This document shows positions 8,351-15,838 of a stretch of DNA of 64,000 nucleotides, one piece after another (the first letter of the stretch is position 1; the number at the start of each line of letters is the position of its first letter). Both the position numbers and the translations under genes were made by a program. The stretch comes from Mediterranea massiliensis (lineage in GTDB: Bacteria > Bacteroidota > Bacteroidia > Bacteroidales > Bacteroidaceae): NCBI GenBank assembly GCA_958402075.1, contig CATXSD010000001.1, positions 1 through 64,000 on the forward strand, read 5' to 3'. The notes below the pieces were generated by a model. That model was given only the letters and a program-made list of their open reading frames with translations, was not told where the DNA came from and did not search any database.

Positions 8351-8877
8351 TACGCCACACCTCGGTCGACGTACCGCCGGGTGTATGTTACGGGCAGACC
8401 GATGTGCCCTTGAAATCGACTTTCGAACAAGAAGCTGAGATAACACTTGCCAACCTGAATGGCATACTGTCTGACGGAAAAATGCCCGACCACATTTATA
8501 CCAGCCCACTGACTCGCTGTGTCCGTCTGGCCGAGTACTGCGGTTATCCCGATGCCGAACGTGACCGGCGCATCATGGAAATCAATTTCGGTGCCTGGGA
8601 AATGAAGCCGTTTGATCATAACGACGACCCAAGATTGCAGGAGTGGTATGCCGACTACCTGAACGTGGCCGCTACCGGAGGCGAATCGTTTGCCATGCAA
8701 TACGAAAGAGTCAGTCATTTTCTGGACGAATTAAAACAAAAGCCCTGGCAACGTGTCCTCCTCTTCGCCCACGGTGGCGTACTGATTTGTGCACAGATTT
8801 ATGCAGGACTCATTAAGGCCGAAGAAGCCTTCAGCTCCCTGACCCCTTACGGAGGCATGATCCGGGTAACGGTATAA
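8335..8877 (+). CDS. cobC: Alpha-ribazole phosphatase (histidine phosphatase family)
   Basis: A 180-residue phosphoglycerate-mutase-fold phosphatase that removes the phosphate from alpha-ribazole phosphate or from adenosylcobalamin phosphate. The catalytic LIRHTSVDVPPGVCYGQTDV is at the N-terminus, TSPLTRC near residue 60 and FAHGGVL near 140, the second histidine. The start at 8335 (MELILIRHT) is chosen because it places the RHT motif where the family has it. The longer upstream reading begins with TTG and adds only five residues. It ends eight bases before the convergent cbiB. Confidence 0.9.
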   Translation: MELILIRHTSVDVPPGVCYGQTDVPLKSTFEQEAEITLANLNGILSDGKMPDHIYTSPLTRCVRLAEYCGYPDAERDRRIMEINFGAWEMKPFDHNDDPRLQEWYADYLNVAATGGESFAMQYERVSHFLDELKQKPWQRVLLFAHGGVLICAQIYAGLIKAEEAFSSLTPYGGMIRVTV

Positions 8878-8885
8878 CCCGTACC

Positions 8886-9842
8886 TCAGACCAACAGCCG
8901 GGCTGCCAGCGTAAGCACAACAAGCAGAATCATCAGCGCCTCAGCACGGCGGTTGATGCGGATAGCCACCTGCATGTCCCGAGTCGTCAACAGACGATTG
9001 TTCTGTCCGATAAACGGTTTCCACACTTCCTCACCAAAGTAGATGTGAGGTCCTCCGAAACGACAGTCCAAGATACCGGCCAACGCAGATTCCGGGTAAC
9101 CGGAATTGGGGCTGGCGTGCCGGCTGCCATATCGGGCCACAAACGCCAGCAGCGACAATCGTCCAGACGCCAATACCATCAGCAAAGCCGTCAGACGGGC
9201 CGGTATATAGTTGGCCACATCGTCCAGACGGGCGGCAAAACAACCAAACTGGCGGTATCGCTCGTTGCGATATCCGATCATGGAATCGAGCGTGTTCACC
9301 ATCTTGTAGGCCAGCATACCCGGTACGCCCAGCAAGGCATACCAGAACAATGGAGCCACCACACCGTCACTCAAGTTCTCGGCCAGCGTTTCCAGCGCTG
9401 CCGTACGAACCTCCTGCGCAGACAACTCCGATGTATCGCGCCCCACAATGCGTGCCACCTGCCGGCGTCCTGCCTCCAGCGAACGGTCTGTTGCCTCGAA
9501 CACCATACGGACTTCACGGACCAGCGTAGTGCCCGCCAGGCAATAGAAGATCAACAGCACTTGCAGCACCAGCAACAATCCCGGTGAAACCAGGGCTGCA
9601 CCCCGCAACAGATAAAGCGTCAGTACAAAGACAGCCGACACTCCTATCGCACTCATGGCCGCTCCTTTCCAGAAGCGGAAGCGTCCCTTGTTCAGCCTAT
9701 GCTCGCCCCACGCAATAGCTTTTCCAAAAGCTACGACCGGATGGGGCATCCACAGGGGATCACCCAACCAGCGGTCGAGTCCCCAAGCCGCCAACAAAGG
9801 CAGGCACAAATAAAGTATAACCAACAGTTGTTCCAATTCCAA
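8886..9842 (-). CDS. cbiB: Adenosylcobinamide-phosphate synthase
   Basis: A 318-residue membrane protein of the CbiB/CobD family, which attaches (R)-1-aminopropan-2-ol phosphate to adenosylcobyric acid. Recognisable parts are LDRWLGDPLWMPHPVVAFGK near residue 22, RDTSELSAQEVRTAALETLA near 152, ENLSDGVVAPLFWY near 173, KMVNTLDSMIGYRNERY near 199 and NSGYPESALAGIL near 246. It is last in the reverse operon cbiP-cobD-cbiB, 16 bp after cobD, whose product supplies its aminopropanol phosphate. Confidence 0.94.
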   Translation of the reverse strand: MELEQLLVILYLCLPLLAAWGLDRWLGDPLWMPHPVVAFGKAIAWGEHRLNKGRFRFWKGAAMSAIGVSAVFVLTLYLLRGAALVSPGLLLVLQVLLIFYCLAGTTLVREVRMVFEATDRSLEAGRRQVARIVGRDTSELSAQEVRTAALETLAENLSDGVVAPLFWYALLGVPGMLAYKMVNTLDSMIGYRNERYRQFGCFAARLDDVANYIPARLTALLMVLASGRLSLLAFVARYGSRHASPNSGYPESALAGILDCRFGGPHIYFGEEVWKPFIGQNNRLLTTRDMQVAIRINRRAEALMILLVVLTLAARLLV

Positions 9843-9858
9843 TTGATTTTATCGTCCA

Positions 9859-10911
9859 TTATTCCTGCAGCCATTCGGCAATAGCCTCCACCAAACGGTT
9901 GTTTTCACCAGGCGTTTGGGTCGCAATGCGAAAGAAATGCTCATCCAAGCCTTCAAAATTCGAGGCATCGCGTATCAGGACACCATATTTTTCAGCCAAA
10001 TATTCCTTCAATGCCGAAGCCCTGCCGAAACGCAGACGCACCAGCATGAAATGTGTATCTGTATCCCATACCTCCAAAGCCCCCAGCTGTTCAAGCCGCT
10101 CCCGCAAACGGGCCGTTTCCTTCAGGCACTCATCCAGACGGACCGGATCGGGCATTCCCTTGGAAGCCAGATACAGCCCGGCCTCAATGGCAAAGGCGTT
10201 GACCGACCAGGGCATGCGGTGTGTGCGTATGCGGGCCAGCAACCCCTCATTACCTGTAATGAATCCCAACCGCAAGCCCGGTATGGCATAATGTTTGGTC
10301 AGAGAATGCAGCAACAGTACATTAGGATAGCGTGCCGCCTCGGCCGCCGAAAACAAAAGCCGCCTGGTAAAGTGTTCGTACGACTGATCGATGACAAAGC
10401 AGACCTGCGGATTGCATTCGATGAGGGTCTCCAACCACCCCTTGTCGGTAACAGAGCCTGTCGGATTGTTGGGATTGCACAACCACAGCATCCGTACGTC
10501 TTCGGGAAGCAGAAAGCGTTCCCGCTCCGAAGGCAGGCTGTAGAGCGAAGAGACGCGATGACCGTGCATCACACACGCATCGGCATACTCGCTGAACGTG
10601 GGCTGCAGAATGGCGGTACGAGTACCGCCGAACGTCTGTGCGATCAAATAGATGGCTTCGGTAGCCCCGTTGGTGACACACACCGAAGCCGGCTCCAGCC
10701 GCATCAGCCGGGCCAGTTCTGCTTCCAGCGTATAGGGCTCGGGTTCGGGATAAGAAGAGACCAAACTCCTCCGTCCACCGTCGCCGCGTACACATTGCGC
10801 CAAGTGCTCCAACAGTCCCGAAAGGTCGGGGTGTCCGTATACATTCGAACTGAAATTGGCCGTTATCGGCCTGCTGTATTTATAGGAGTCGTCTCCATGT
10901 CCTTCAATCAT
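9859..10911 (-). CDS. cobD: L-threonine-O-3-phosphate decarboxylase
   Basis: A 350-residue fold-type I PLP enzyme related to histidinol-phosphate aminotransferase. The start is followed by NFSSNVYGHPD, and TNGATEAIYLIAQ, LCNPNNPTGSV and the PLP-lysine region SLTKHYAIPGLRLG (near 225) are all present. Fold alone cannot separate it from HisC, but its place between cbiP and cbiB, overlapping cbiP by 8 bp, supports the cobalamin role. CobD decarboxylates threonine phosphate to the aminopropanol phosphate that CbiB uses. Confidence 0.88.
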   Translation of the reverse strand: MIEGHGDDSYKYSRPITANFSSNVYGHPDLSGLLEHLAQCVRGDGGRRSLVSSYPEPEPYTLEAELARLMRLEPASVCVTNGATEAIYLIAQTFGGTRTAILQPTFSEYADACVMHGHRVSSLYSLPSERERFLLPEDVRMLWLCNPNNPTGSVTDKGWLETLIECNPQVCFVIDQSYEHFTRRLLFSAAEAARYPNVLLLHSLTKHYAIPGLRLGFITGNEGLLARIRTHRMPWSVNAFAIEAGLYLASKGMPDPVRLDECLKETARLRERLEQLGALEVWDTDTHFMLVRLRFGRASALKEYLAEKYGVLIRDASNFEGLDEHFFRIATQTPGENNRLVEAIAEWLQE

Positions 10912-12403
10912 GTTCCGTCAATATTTGATAGACAAGCGGCAGATTGACGTGACGGCGCACGTGGTCGGCCAGTTTGTCGTATTGTTGTTCTTTGAATGCC
11001 TGATAGTCAAACGTACTGCGTTCCTTCAGCTTGTCCGCAAAAGGCTCGAGCAGGAAGTCAATGAAAGCCGCATTGTCCAGTATGCCGTGAACGTAAGTCC
11101 CCATACAGGTACGGTCCACCAGACAACCGTCCGGCTGTCCATCTTCCAGACGGGTCAGCGGCTGATAGCCTTCTCCGGCAATTCCTGTCGTAGTACCCAT
11201 GTGAATCTCGTAACCGGTCATGCCTTCGGCCGAACGGCCTACCCCACCGGCAAAGTCAAAATGCACCTGACGTGTCACCTTCTTGCCTGTCATGCGGGTA
11301 CTTACCGGGAGCAGTCCAAGGCCGGGAAGCCGCTCCATATCACCCTCTACGTGGTCCGGATCGAGCACCTCCTGCCCCATCATCTGATAGCCGCCACAGA
11401 TACCCATCACCGTCTTTCCGTCACGCCGCGCCCGGACAATGGCCTGCGCCACCCCGTTGCGCCTCAGCTCGTACAGATCATCCAGCGTACTCTTGGAGCC
11501 GGGCAGCAAAATGATGTCCGCCTTGGCTATTTCTTCCGTATTGTTGGTATAAAAGAGATGGACACGGGGATCGCGCTCCAAGACATTGAAGTCGGTAAAA
11601 TTGCTGAGATGGCGCAGCAGCACCACGGCTATATTGACCTTGCCCTGTTCGGCCTGCATGGACTTGGCCGCAAGCGACACGCTGTCTTCTTCCTCTATAT
11701 ATATATCTTTATAGTAAGGCACCACCCCTACGACCGGTATGCCACAAAGCTCCTCCAGCATCTTGACGCCCGACTCAAAAAGACGGATGTCACCGCGGAA
11801 CTTGTTGATCAGGATTCCCTTGATGCATGCCCTTTCGTGAGGCCTCAGCAGCATCAGCGAGCCATATACGCTGGCAAACACCCCACCCCGGTCGATATCA
11901 CCCACCAAAATCACTTTGGCTCCTGCATGCAGGGCCATGGGCAGGTTGACCAGATCACTGTCACGCAGATTGATTTCAGAGATGCTTCCGGCTCCTTCCA
12001 GCACAATGGGATTGTAACGGGCAGCCAGGCGGTCATAAGCAGCACACACCTCCCGGCGGAGTTCCTCGCGCCCTTCCTTGCGGAAATAGTCGTAAGCATT
12101 GCGGTTGCCCATGGGACGGCCGTTCAGTACCACCTGGGAAGTATGGTCGCTTTGCGGTTTCAACAAGAGCGGATTCATGTCCGTATGGCAAGGGATGCCG
12201 GCAGCTTCGGCCTGCACGGCCTGTGCCCGCCCTATCTCCAGACCATCGGGAGTGGCAAAGGAATTGAGTGCCATATTCTGGGCCTTGAACGGAGCCGGAT
12301 GATAACCGTCCTGCTTGAAGATGCGGCAAAAAGCGGCTGCAAGAATACTCTTGCCTACATCGCTTCCGGTACCGGCCAGCATGAGGGGATATAATGATTT
12401 CAT
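10904..12403 (-). CDS. cbiP: Adenosylcobyric acid synthase (glutamine-dependent amidase)
   Basis: A 499-residue enzyme that amidates four side chains of adenosylcobyrinic acid a,c-diamide with ATP and glutamine. The start at 12403 (MKSLYPLMLAGTGSDVGKS) is chosen because it puts the nucleotide motif at the N-terminus. The frame is open upstream, but the extra 52 residues run through the promoter and terminator described below. Domains are a dethiobiotin-synthetase-like half with KAQNMALNSF and VLVGDIDRGGVFAS, and a class I glutaminase-like half with the cysteine motif VMGICGGYQMMG near residue 330 and YVHGILDN at the end. It leads the operon with cobD and cbiB. Confidence 0.93.
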   Translation of the reverse strand: MKSLYPLMLAGTGSDVGKSILAAAFCRIFKQDGYHPAPFKAQNMALNSFATPDGLEIGRAQAVQAEAAGIPCHTDMNPLLLKPQSDHTSQVVLNGRPMGNRNAYDYFRKEGREELRREVCAAYDRLAARYNPIVLEGAGSISEINLRDSDLVNLPMALHAGAKVILVGDIDRGGVFASVYGSLMLLRPHERACIKGILINKFRGDIRLFESGVKMLEELCGIPVVGVVPYYKDIYIEEEDSVSLAAKSMQAEQGKVNIAVVLLRHLSNFTDFNVLERDPRVHLFYTNNTEEIAKADIILLPGSKSTLDDLYELRRNGVAQAIVRARRDGKTVMGICGGYQMMGQEVLDPDHVEGDMERLPGLGLLPVSTRMTGKKVTRQVHFDFAGGVGRSAEGMTGYEIHMGTTTGIAGEGYQPLTRLEDGQPDGCLVDRTCMGTYVHGILDNAAFIDFLLEPFADKLKERSTFDYQAFKEQQYDKLADHVRRHVNLPLVYQILTEHD

Positions 12404-12424
12404 ACGTTTCGTTTTTTGCGGACG

Positions 12425-12432
12425 CAAAGGTA
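12425..12432 (-). promoter_or_regulatory. -7 box directly before cbiP
   Basis: TACCTTTG on the reverse strand, an exact TAnnTTTG match, 21 bp upstream of the cbiP ATG. A TTTG is present at 12456-12459, but at 23 bp rather than the usual 19-21. It lies just downstream of the terminator of the small transcript described next, so cbiP may be driven independently or by read-through. Confidence 0.45.
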
Positions 12433-12452
12433 GTAAAAAAGTCCGGGAAGAA

Positions 12453-12525
12453 GGGCAAAAAAAAAGGCTATCTTCCCAGACAGCCAATCTTTTGTTAACC
12501 TTAAATCTAATACTATGAAAAACAC
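12453..12525 (-). ncRNA. Putative small RNA or attenuated leader upstream of cbiP
   Basis: On the reverse strand a consensus promoter (12530-12560) is followed by roughly 70 bases that encode no substantial protein and end in an intrinsic terminator: GGCTGTCT and AGATAGCC pair (one G-U) around GGGA, followed by nine T. The body contains ATAGTATTAGATTTAAGG and GTTAACAAAAGATTGG. The size and layout fit either a stand-alone small RNA or a short leader whose terminator attenuates the cbiP operon. It is far too short for a cobalamin riboswitch. The exact ends are inferred from the promoter and terminator. Confidence 0.55.
12457..12485 (-). terminator. Intrinsic terminator of the small transcript before cbiP
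   Basis: An 8-bp stem (12466-12473 with 12478-12485, one G-U pair) and a GGGA loop, followed on the reverse strand by nine T at 12457-12465. Confidence 0.8.
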
Positions 12526-12529
12526 ATTG

Positions 12530-12560
12530 CAAAGGTAGGCATTTCTCTGAAACTTCCAAA
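12530..12560 (-). promoter_or_regulatory. Consensus Bacteroidota promoter for the small transcript
   Basis: On the reverse strand TTTG (12557-12560), a 19-bp spacer and TACCTTTG (12530-12537) match the -33/-7 consensus of the primary sigma factor exactly. Confidence 0.75.
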
Positions 12561-12641
12561 AGAATGGCATGAAAAATATTATATTATAACACGGTTTAAA
12601 CTCTATATCATCTTGTTAACAAATAAATAGTAAGCCATAGG

Positions 12642-12673
12642 TTTGCGAAACTTGAATAAAGTGCGTAACTTCA
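12642..12673 (+). promoter_or_regulatory. Probable pncB promoter
   Basis: TTTG at 12642-12645, a 20-bp spacer and TAACTTCA at 12666-12673 (two bases off TAnnTTTG), 25 bp before the pncB start. Confidence 0.45.
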
Positions 12674-12698
12674 CAGCCTGAACAAAAATAGTACCATT

Positions 12699-13862
12699 AT
12701 GATTTATTCCATCCTCGATACTGATCTCTATAAGTTTACCACCTCGTACGCCTACATCAAGCTGTTTCCCAATGCGCAGGGCACATTCACTTTTACCGAC
12801 CGCGACCACACGGTCTACTCCGACCGCTTCCTCGCAGAGCTCAAGGATGCCATCGACAACATGCAACGGATTGCGCTGACTGGTGACGAACTGGAATACA
12901 TGACCCAAAGTTGCCGCTTCCTGCCCCGTGTCTATTGGGAATGGTTGTCTTCGTTCCGCTTCCAGCCGGAAAAAGTAAAAATCAGCCTCGACGATGAAAA
13001 GCATCTGCATATGGAGGTTACGGACTATATGTACAAAGTGACCTTGTATGAAGTACCCTTGCTGGCCCTGGTATCCGAAGTGAAGAACCAGGTTTCGGGC
13101 AACGTCCCCGACCCGGCCGAGGTAACTGCCCGCCTGGTAGACAAGGTGGCACTTTCCAACCGCCATCACCTGTCGTTCTCGGAGTTCGGCACCCGGCGCC
13201 GTTTCTCGTTCGAGGTACACGACACCGTCATCGGCTATCTGAAACAGCATGCACAATACTGCACGGGAACTTCCAACTGCTACTTTGCCATGAAATACGG
13301 CATGCGCCCCATGGGTACGCATCCGCACGAATGGTTCATGTTCCACGGCGCGCAGTTCGGCTACAAGCATGCCAACTACATGGCGCTGGAGAATTGGGTC
13401 AACGTGTATGACGGCGACCTGGGCACAGCCCTGTCCGACACCTACACAACCGATGCCTTCCTGAGCAACCTCAGCCGCAAGCAGGCCAAGCTGTTCGACG
13501 GAGTACGCTGCGACTCGGGCAACGAGTTCGAATTCACCGACCGCCTGATAGCCCGCTACCAGGAATTCGGCATCGACCCCACCACCAAGACCATCATTTT
13601 CAGCAATGCGCTCGACTTCCCGAAAGCGCTCGACATCCAGCGGTTCTGCGAAGGACGCATCCGCTGTGCTTTCGGCATCGGCACCAACCTGACCAACGAT
13701 ACCGGCTTCAAGCCCGCAAACATCGTGATGAAGCTGACCCGCTGCCGCATGAATCCCCATCAGGAATGGCGCGAATGCGTCAAGCTGTCCGACGACGAAG
13801 GAAAACATCTGGGCAGCAGCGAAGAGGTGAAAGCCTGCCTCTACGAATTGCAACTGGTCTGA
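12699..13862 (+). CDS. pncB: Nicotinate phosphoribosyltransferase
   Basis: A 387-residue cytoplasmic enzyme that makes nicotinate mononucleotide from nicotinate and PRPP in NAD salvage. The N-terminus SILDTDLYKFTTSYAYIKLF is the family signature. LSFSEFGTRRRFS near residue 160 carries the substrate arginines and the loop around MGTHPHEWF holds the phosphorylated histidine. GVRCDSGNEFEF and FGIGTNLTNDTG are the phosphate-binding strands. It lies alone on the forward strand between the two reverse cobalamin blocks, and its 3' end overlaps the adenosyltransferase gene by 22 bp. Its product is also the co-substrate of CobT. Confidence 0.95.
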   Translation: MIYSILDTDLYKFTTSYAYIKLFPNAQGTFTFTDRDHTVYSDRFLAELKDAIDNMQRIALTGDELEYMTQSCRFLPRVYWEWLSSFRFQPEKVKISLDDEKHLHMEVTDYMYKVTLYEVPLLALVSEVKNQVSGNVPDPAEVTARLVDKVALSNRHHLSFSEFGTRRRFSFEVHDTVIGYLKQHAQYCTGTSNCYFAMKYGMRPMGTHPHEWFMFHGAQFGYKHANYMALENWVNVYDGDLGTALSDTYTTDAFLSNLSRKQAKLFDGVRCDSGNEFEFTDRLIARYQEFGIDPTTKTIIFSNALDFPKALDIQRFCEGRIRCAFGIGTNLTNDTGFKPANIVMKLTRCRMNPHQEWRECVKLSDDEGKHLGSSEEVKACLYELQLV

Positions 13863-14443
13863 GCACCATCTGCCGGCCGCCGCTTGCGTTTGTAGGCAAA
13901 TTCCTGCCATTTCTCTTCCGGCCAGTTCTGACGCTGCATCTCCATGCGTGCCATGACGAAGAAGAGGTCGGACAGGCGGTTGACCAGAACCAGGATATCT
14001 TCGTCCAACGGTGACTGGCGGTGGAGCGTCCACAAGCGCCGCTCGGCCCGCCGGGCTACCGTACGCGCGAAATGCAGCTGGGCCGATACAGGTGTTCCGC
14101 CGGGCAACAGGAAATAACCGTGGTCTGCCAACTGTTCCGTCAGACGGTCCATCTCCTGCTCACAACGGAGGGTCAGTTCGGCAGCATGCAGTTCGTTGGG
14201 ATTCACTTTGTGCGGCGGCGTAGCCACATGGCTCATCACCACCATCAGTTCCTTCTGTACCTCGTGTAGCAGGGACTGCCAGCCGTCATCGGCAGGCAGC
14301 AAGGAACGGACGATGCCTATCACGGCATTCAGCTCGTCCAGACAGCCGTTGGCCTCAATGCGGATGTCATCTTTGGGCACCCGCTCCCCTCCATGAATGC
14401 CGGTCATTCCCTTGTCACCGGTCTTTGTATAGATCCGTTTCAT
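13841..14443 (-). CDS. Cob(I)yrinic acid a,c-diamide adenosyltransferase, PduO type
   Basis: A 200-residue enzyme that transfers the adenosyl group of ATP to cob(I)alamin or precursors. The start MKRIYTKTGDKGMTGIHGGE is the PduO-type ATP-binding segment, followed by GCLDELNAVIGI near residue 34. In the helical part FARTVARRAERRLW and LVNRLSDLFFVMAR are conserved. It is not related to the CobA/BtuR type. Its ATG overlaps the stop of cbiA (ATGA), so it is translated after cbiA on one transcript. Confidence 0.92.
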   Translation of the reverse strand: MKRIYTKTGDKGMTGIHGGERVPKDDIRIEANGCLDELNAVIGIVRSLLPADDGWQSLLHEVQKELMVVMSHVATPPHKVNPNELHAAELTLRCEQEMDRLTEQLADHGYFLLPGGTPVSAQLHFARTVARRAERRLWTLHRQSPLDEDILVLVNRLSDLFFVMARMEMQRQNWPEEKWQEFAYKRKRRPADGAQTSCNS

Positions 14444-15771
14444 AGTTCGTTTTCAAAAAGTTTGTCCAAATTGGTTTCTCCCCAATACAGGTGGGTATAG
14501 CTGGCCAGCAGGTTCTTGTACCGGAACACTGGCGTGTCCACCGGCTGTCCCTTGGCGTTGTACACCTGTGCTGCCGACGGCCACAGATGCTCTCCCGCCC
14601 TCTCTACAAACTGGGTGTAATGGAATTCGTGTCCCCGCAACGCCTGCCCGTTGTAGTCGAAGCGCCGGTATCCCAAGCTCAGCTTGCGGTGTTCCTTCCG
14701 GTTGGAAATGGAAAATGGCAGTACACCTGCCAGCGGCCGGAAATCGGGTTGTCCGTCCAGACAGACACCCTGCGACAGATAAATCATCCCTCCGCACTCG
14801 GCCAACGTCCGCCCACCCCCTGCGATGTATCGGCGGACCGACTCCAGTGTTGCGGTTGCCGCTCCCAGAGCTTCGGTATGCTTCTCGGGATAGCCGCCGG
14901 GCAGATAGAGCAAACGGGTACTGGCAGGTAACGGTTCCGATTGCTCGGGGTCGAAAAACACCACTTCGCCATAGCTCCTGAGCAAATCCAGATGTTCGGT
15001 ATATAGGAAAGAAAACGACTCGTCGTTGCGGGCTACGGCTACAACTCCGTTCCCCTTCGCTTCATTTTGTTCCACACGGCTTGCAGGCAAAGGGCTGTCT
15101 ACGGCTTCCAGCAGACGGCCGATGTCGACATGCGCTTCCAGTTGGGCCAACAGACGACGGCCGGCCTCGTCCGTCTCCCGCTCGCTGAAGTCCAGTCCCA
15201 GGTAGCGGGAACCCTGTTCCAGCAAAGGATCCTTGGGCAGGTAGCCCAGGCATTCCACCTGAAGGTCCTCACACACCTCCCTCAACATGTCGAAATGACG
15301 GGGCGAACCCACCCGGTTGAAGATGACACCCGCAAAACGGATGTCCTGCCGGAAATGCAGGAACCCCTGCAACAGCGGAGCCAATGAATAGGCCGCCGAA
15401 CGGGTATCGACCACCAGCACCACGGGCAGGTGGAGCAGACGGGCCACCTCGGCCGACGAACCGCGGTCGCGGCTGTAGCCGTCAAACATCCCCATCATGC
15501 CTTCCACCACACATACATCGGCATCAGAAGCATAACGGGCATAGACCTGCGCCACATGGGCGGCCGAGGCCATGAACAGGTCGAGATTGACCGACGGACG
15601 GCCGCAGGCACGCTCGTGAAACTTCGTGTCGATGTAGTCGGGGCCACACTTGTAGGGCTGCACCTTCAGGCCTCTGCCCTTCAGCAAAGCCATCAGCCCG
15701 CGGCTCACCGTTGTCTTTCCGCTGCCCGACGTGGGGGCGGCAATCAGAAATTGGGGAATGCTTTTTGTCAT
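14440..15771 (-). CDS. cbiA: Cobyrinate a,c-diamide synthase
   Basis: A 443-residue glutamine amidotransferase that amidates the a and c carboxyls of cobyrinate using ATP and glutamine. The start at 15771 is preferred (MTKSIPQFLIAAPTSGSGKT), placing the P-loop at residues 10-17. Next are KCGPDYIDTKFHERACGRPS near 46, VVEGMMGMFDGYSRDRGSSA near 90 and the glutaminase cysteine in GGRTLAECGGMIYLSQ near 325. The upstream extension of the frame has no family match and covers the -7 box. With CbiP, cobinamide enzymes and the adenosyltransferase it completes the late pathway, but no corrin-ring methyltransferases are in the window. Confidence 0.93.
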   Translation of the reverse strand: MTKSIPQFLIAAPTSGSGKTTVSRGLMALLKGRGLKVQPYKCGPDYIDTKFHERACGRPSVNLDLFMASAAHVAQVYARYASDADVCVVEGMMGMFDGYSRDRGSSAEVARLLHLPVVLVVDTRSAAYSLAPLLQGFLHFRQDIRFAGVIFNRVGSPRHFDMLREVCEDLQVECLGYLPKDPLLEQGSRYLGLDFSERETDEAGRRLLAQLEAHVDIGRLLEAVDSPLPASRVEQNEAKGNGVVAVARNDESFSFLYTEHLDLLRSYGEVVFFDPEQSEPLPASTRLLYLPGGYPEKHTEALGAATATLESVRRYIAGGGRTLAECGGMIYLSQGVCLDGQPDFRPLAGVLPFSISNRKEHRKLSLGYRRFDYNGQALRGHEFHYTQFVERAGEHLWPSAAQVYNAKGQPVDTPVFRYKNLLASYTHLYWGETNLDKLFENEL

Positions 15772-15792
15772 TTTTCCTGCATTTATTTCGGG

Positions 15793-15800
15793 CAAAGATA
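15793..15800 (-). promoter_or_regulatory. -7 box for cbiA
   Basis: TATCTTTG on the reverse strand, an exact consensus match 21 bp before the chosen cbiA start. No standard -33 TTTG is visible. It supports the shorter start. Confidence 0.5.
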
Positions 15801-15822
15801 ACCATATCTGAACAGAAAACCT

Positions 15823-15830
15823 TATCTTAG
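15823..15830 (+). promoter_or_regulatory. Possible -7 box for the kinase-RapZ gene
   Basis: TATCTTAG differs from TAnnTTTG by one base. If used, transcription would begin only a few bases before the ATG at 15839, which favours the second ATG at 15851 as the true start. Confidence 0.3.
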
Positions 15831-15838
15831 CTGCCAAA

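Noticed and set aside
12404..12559. N-terminal extension of cbiP by 52 residues
   Set aside because: It would translate through a terminator and two promoter boxes; CbiP proteins begin with the LMLAGTGSDVGKS segment.
12603..14033. A 476-codon reverse frame over pncB
   Set aside because: pncB on the forward strand has all family motifs; the reverse reading shows none.
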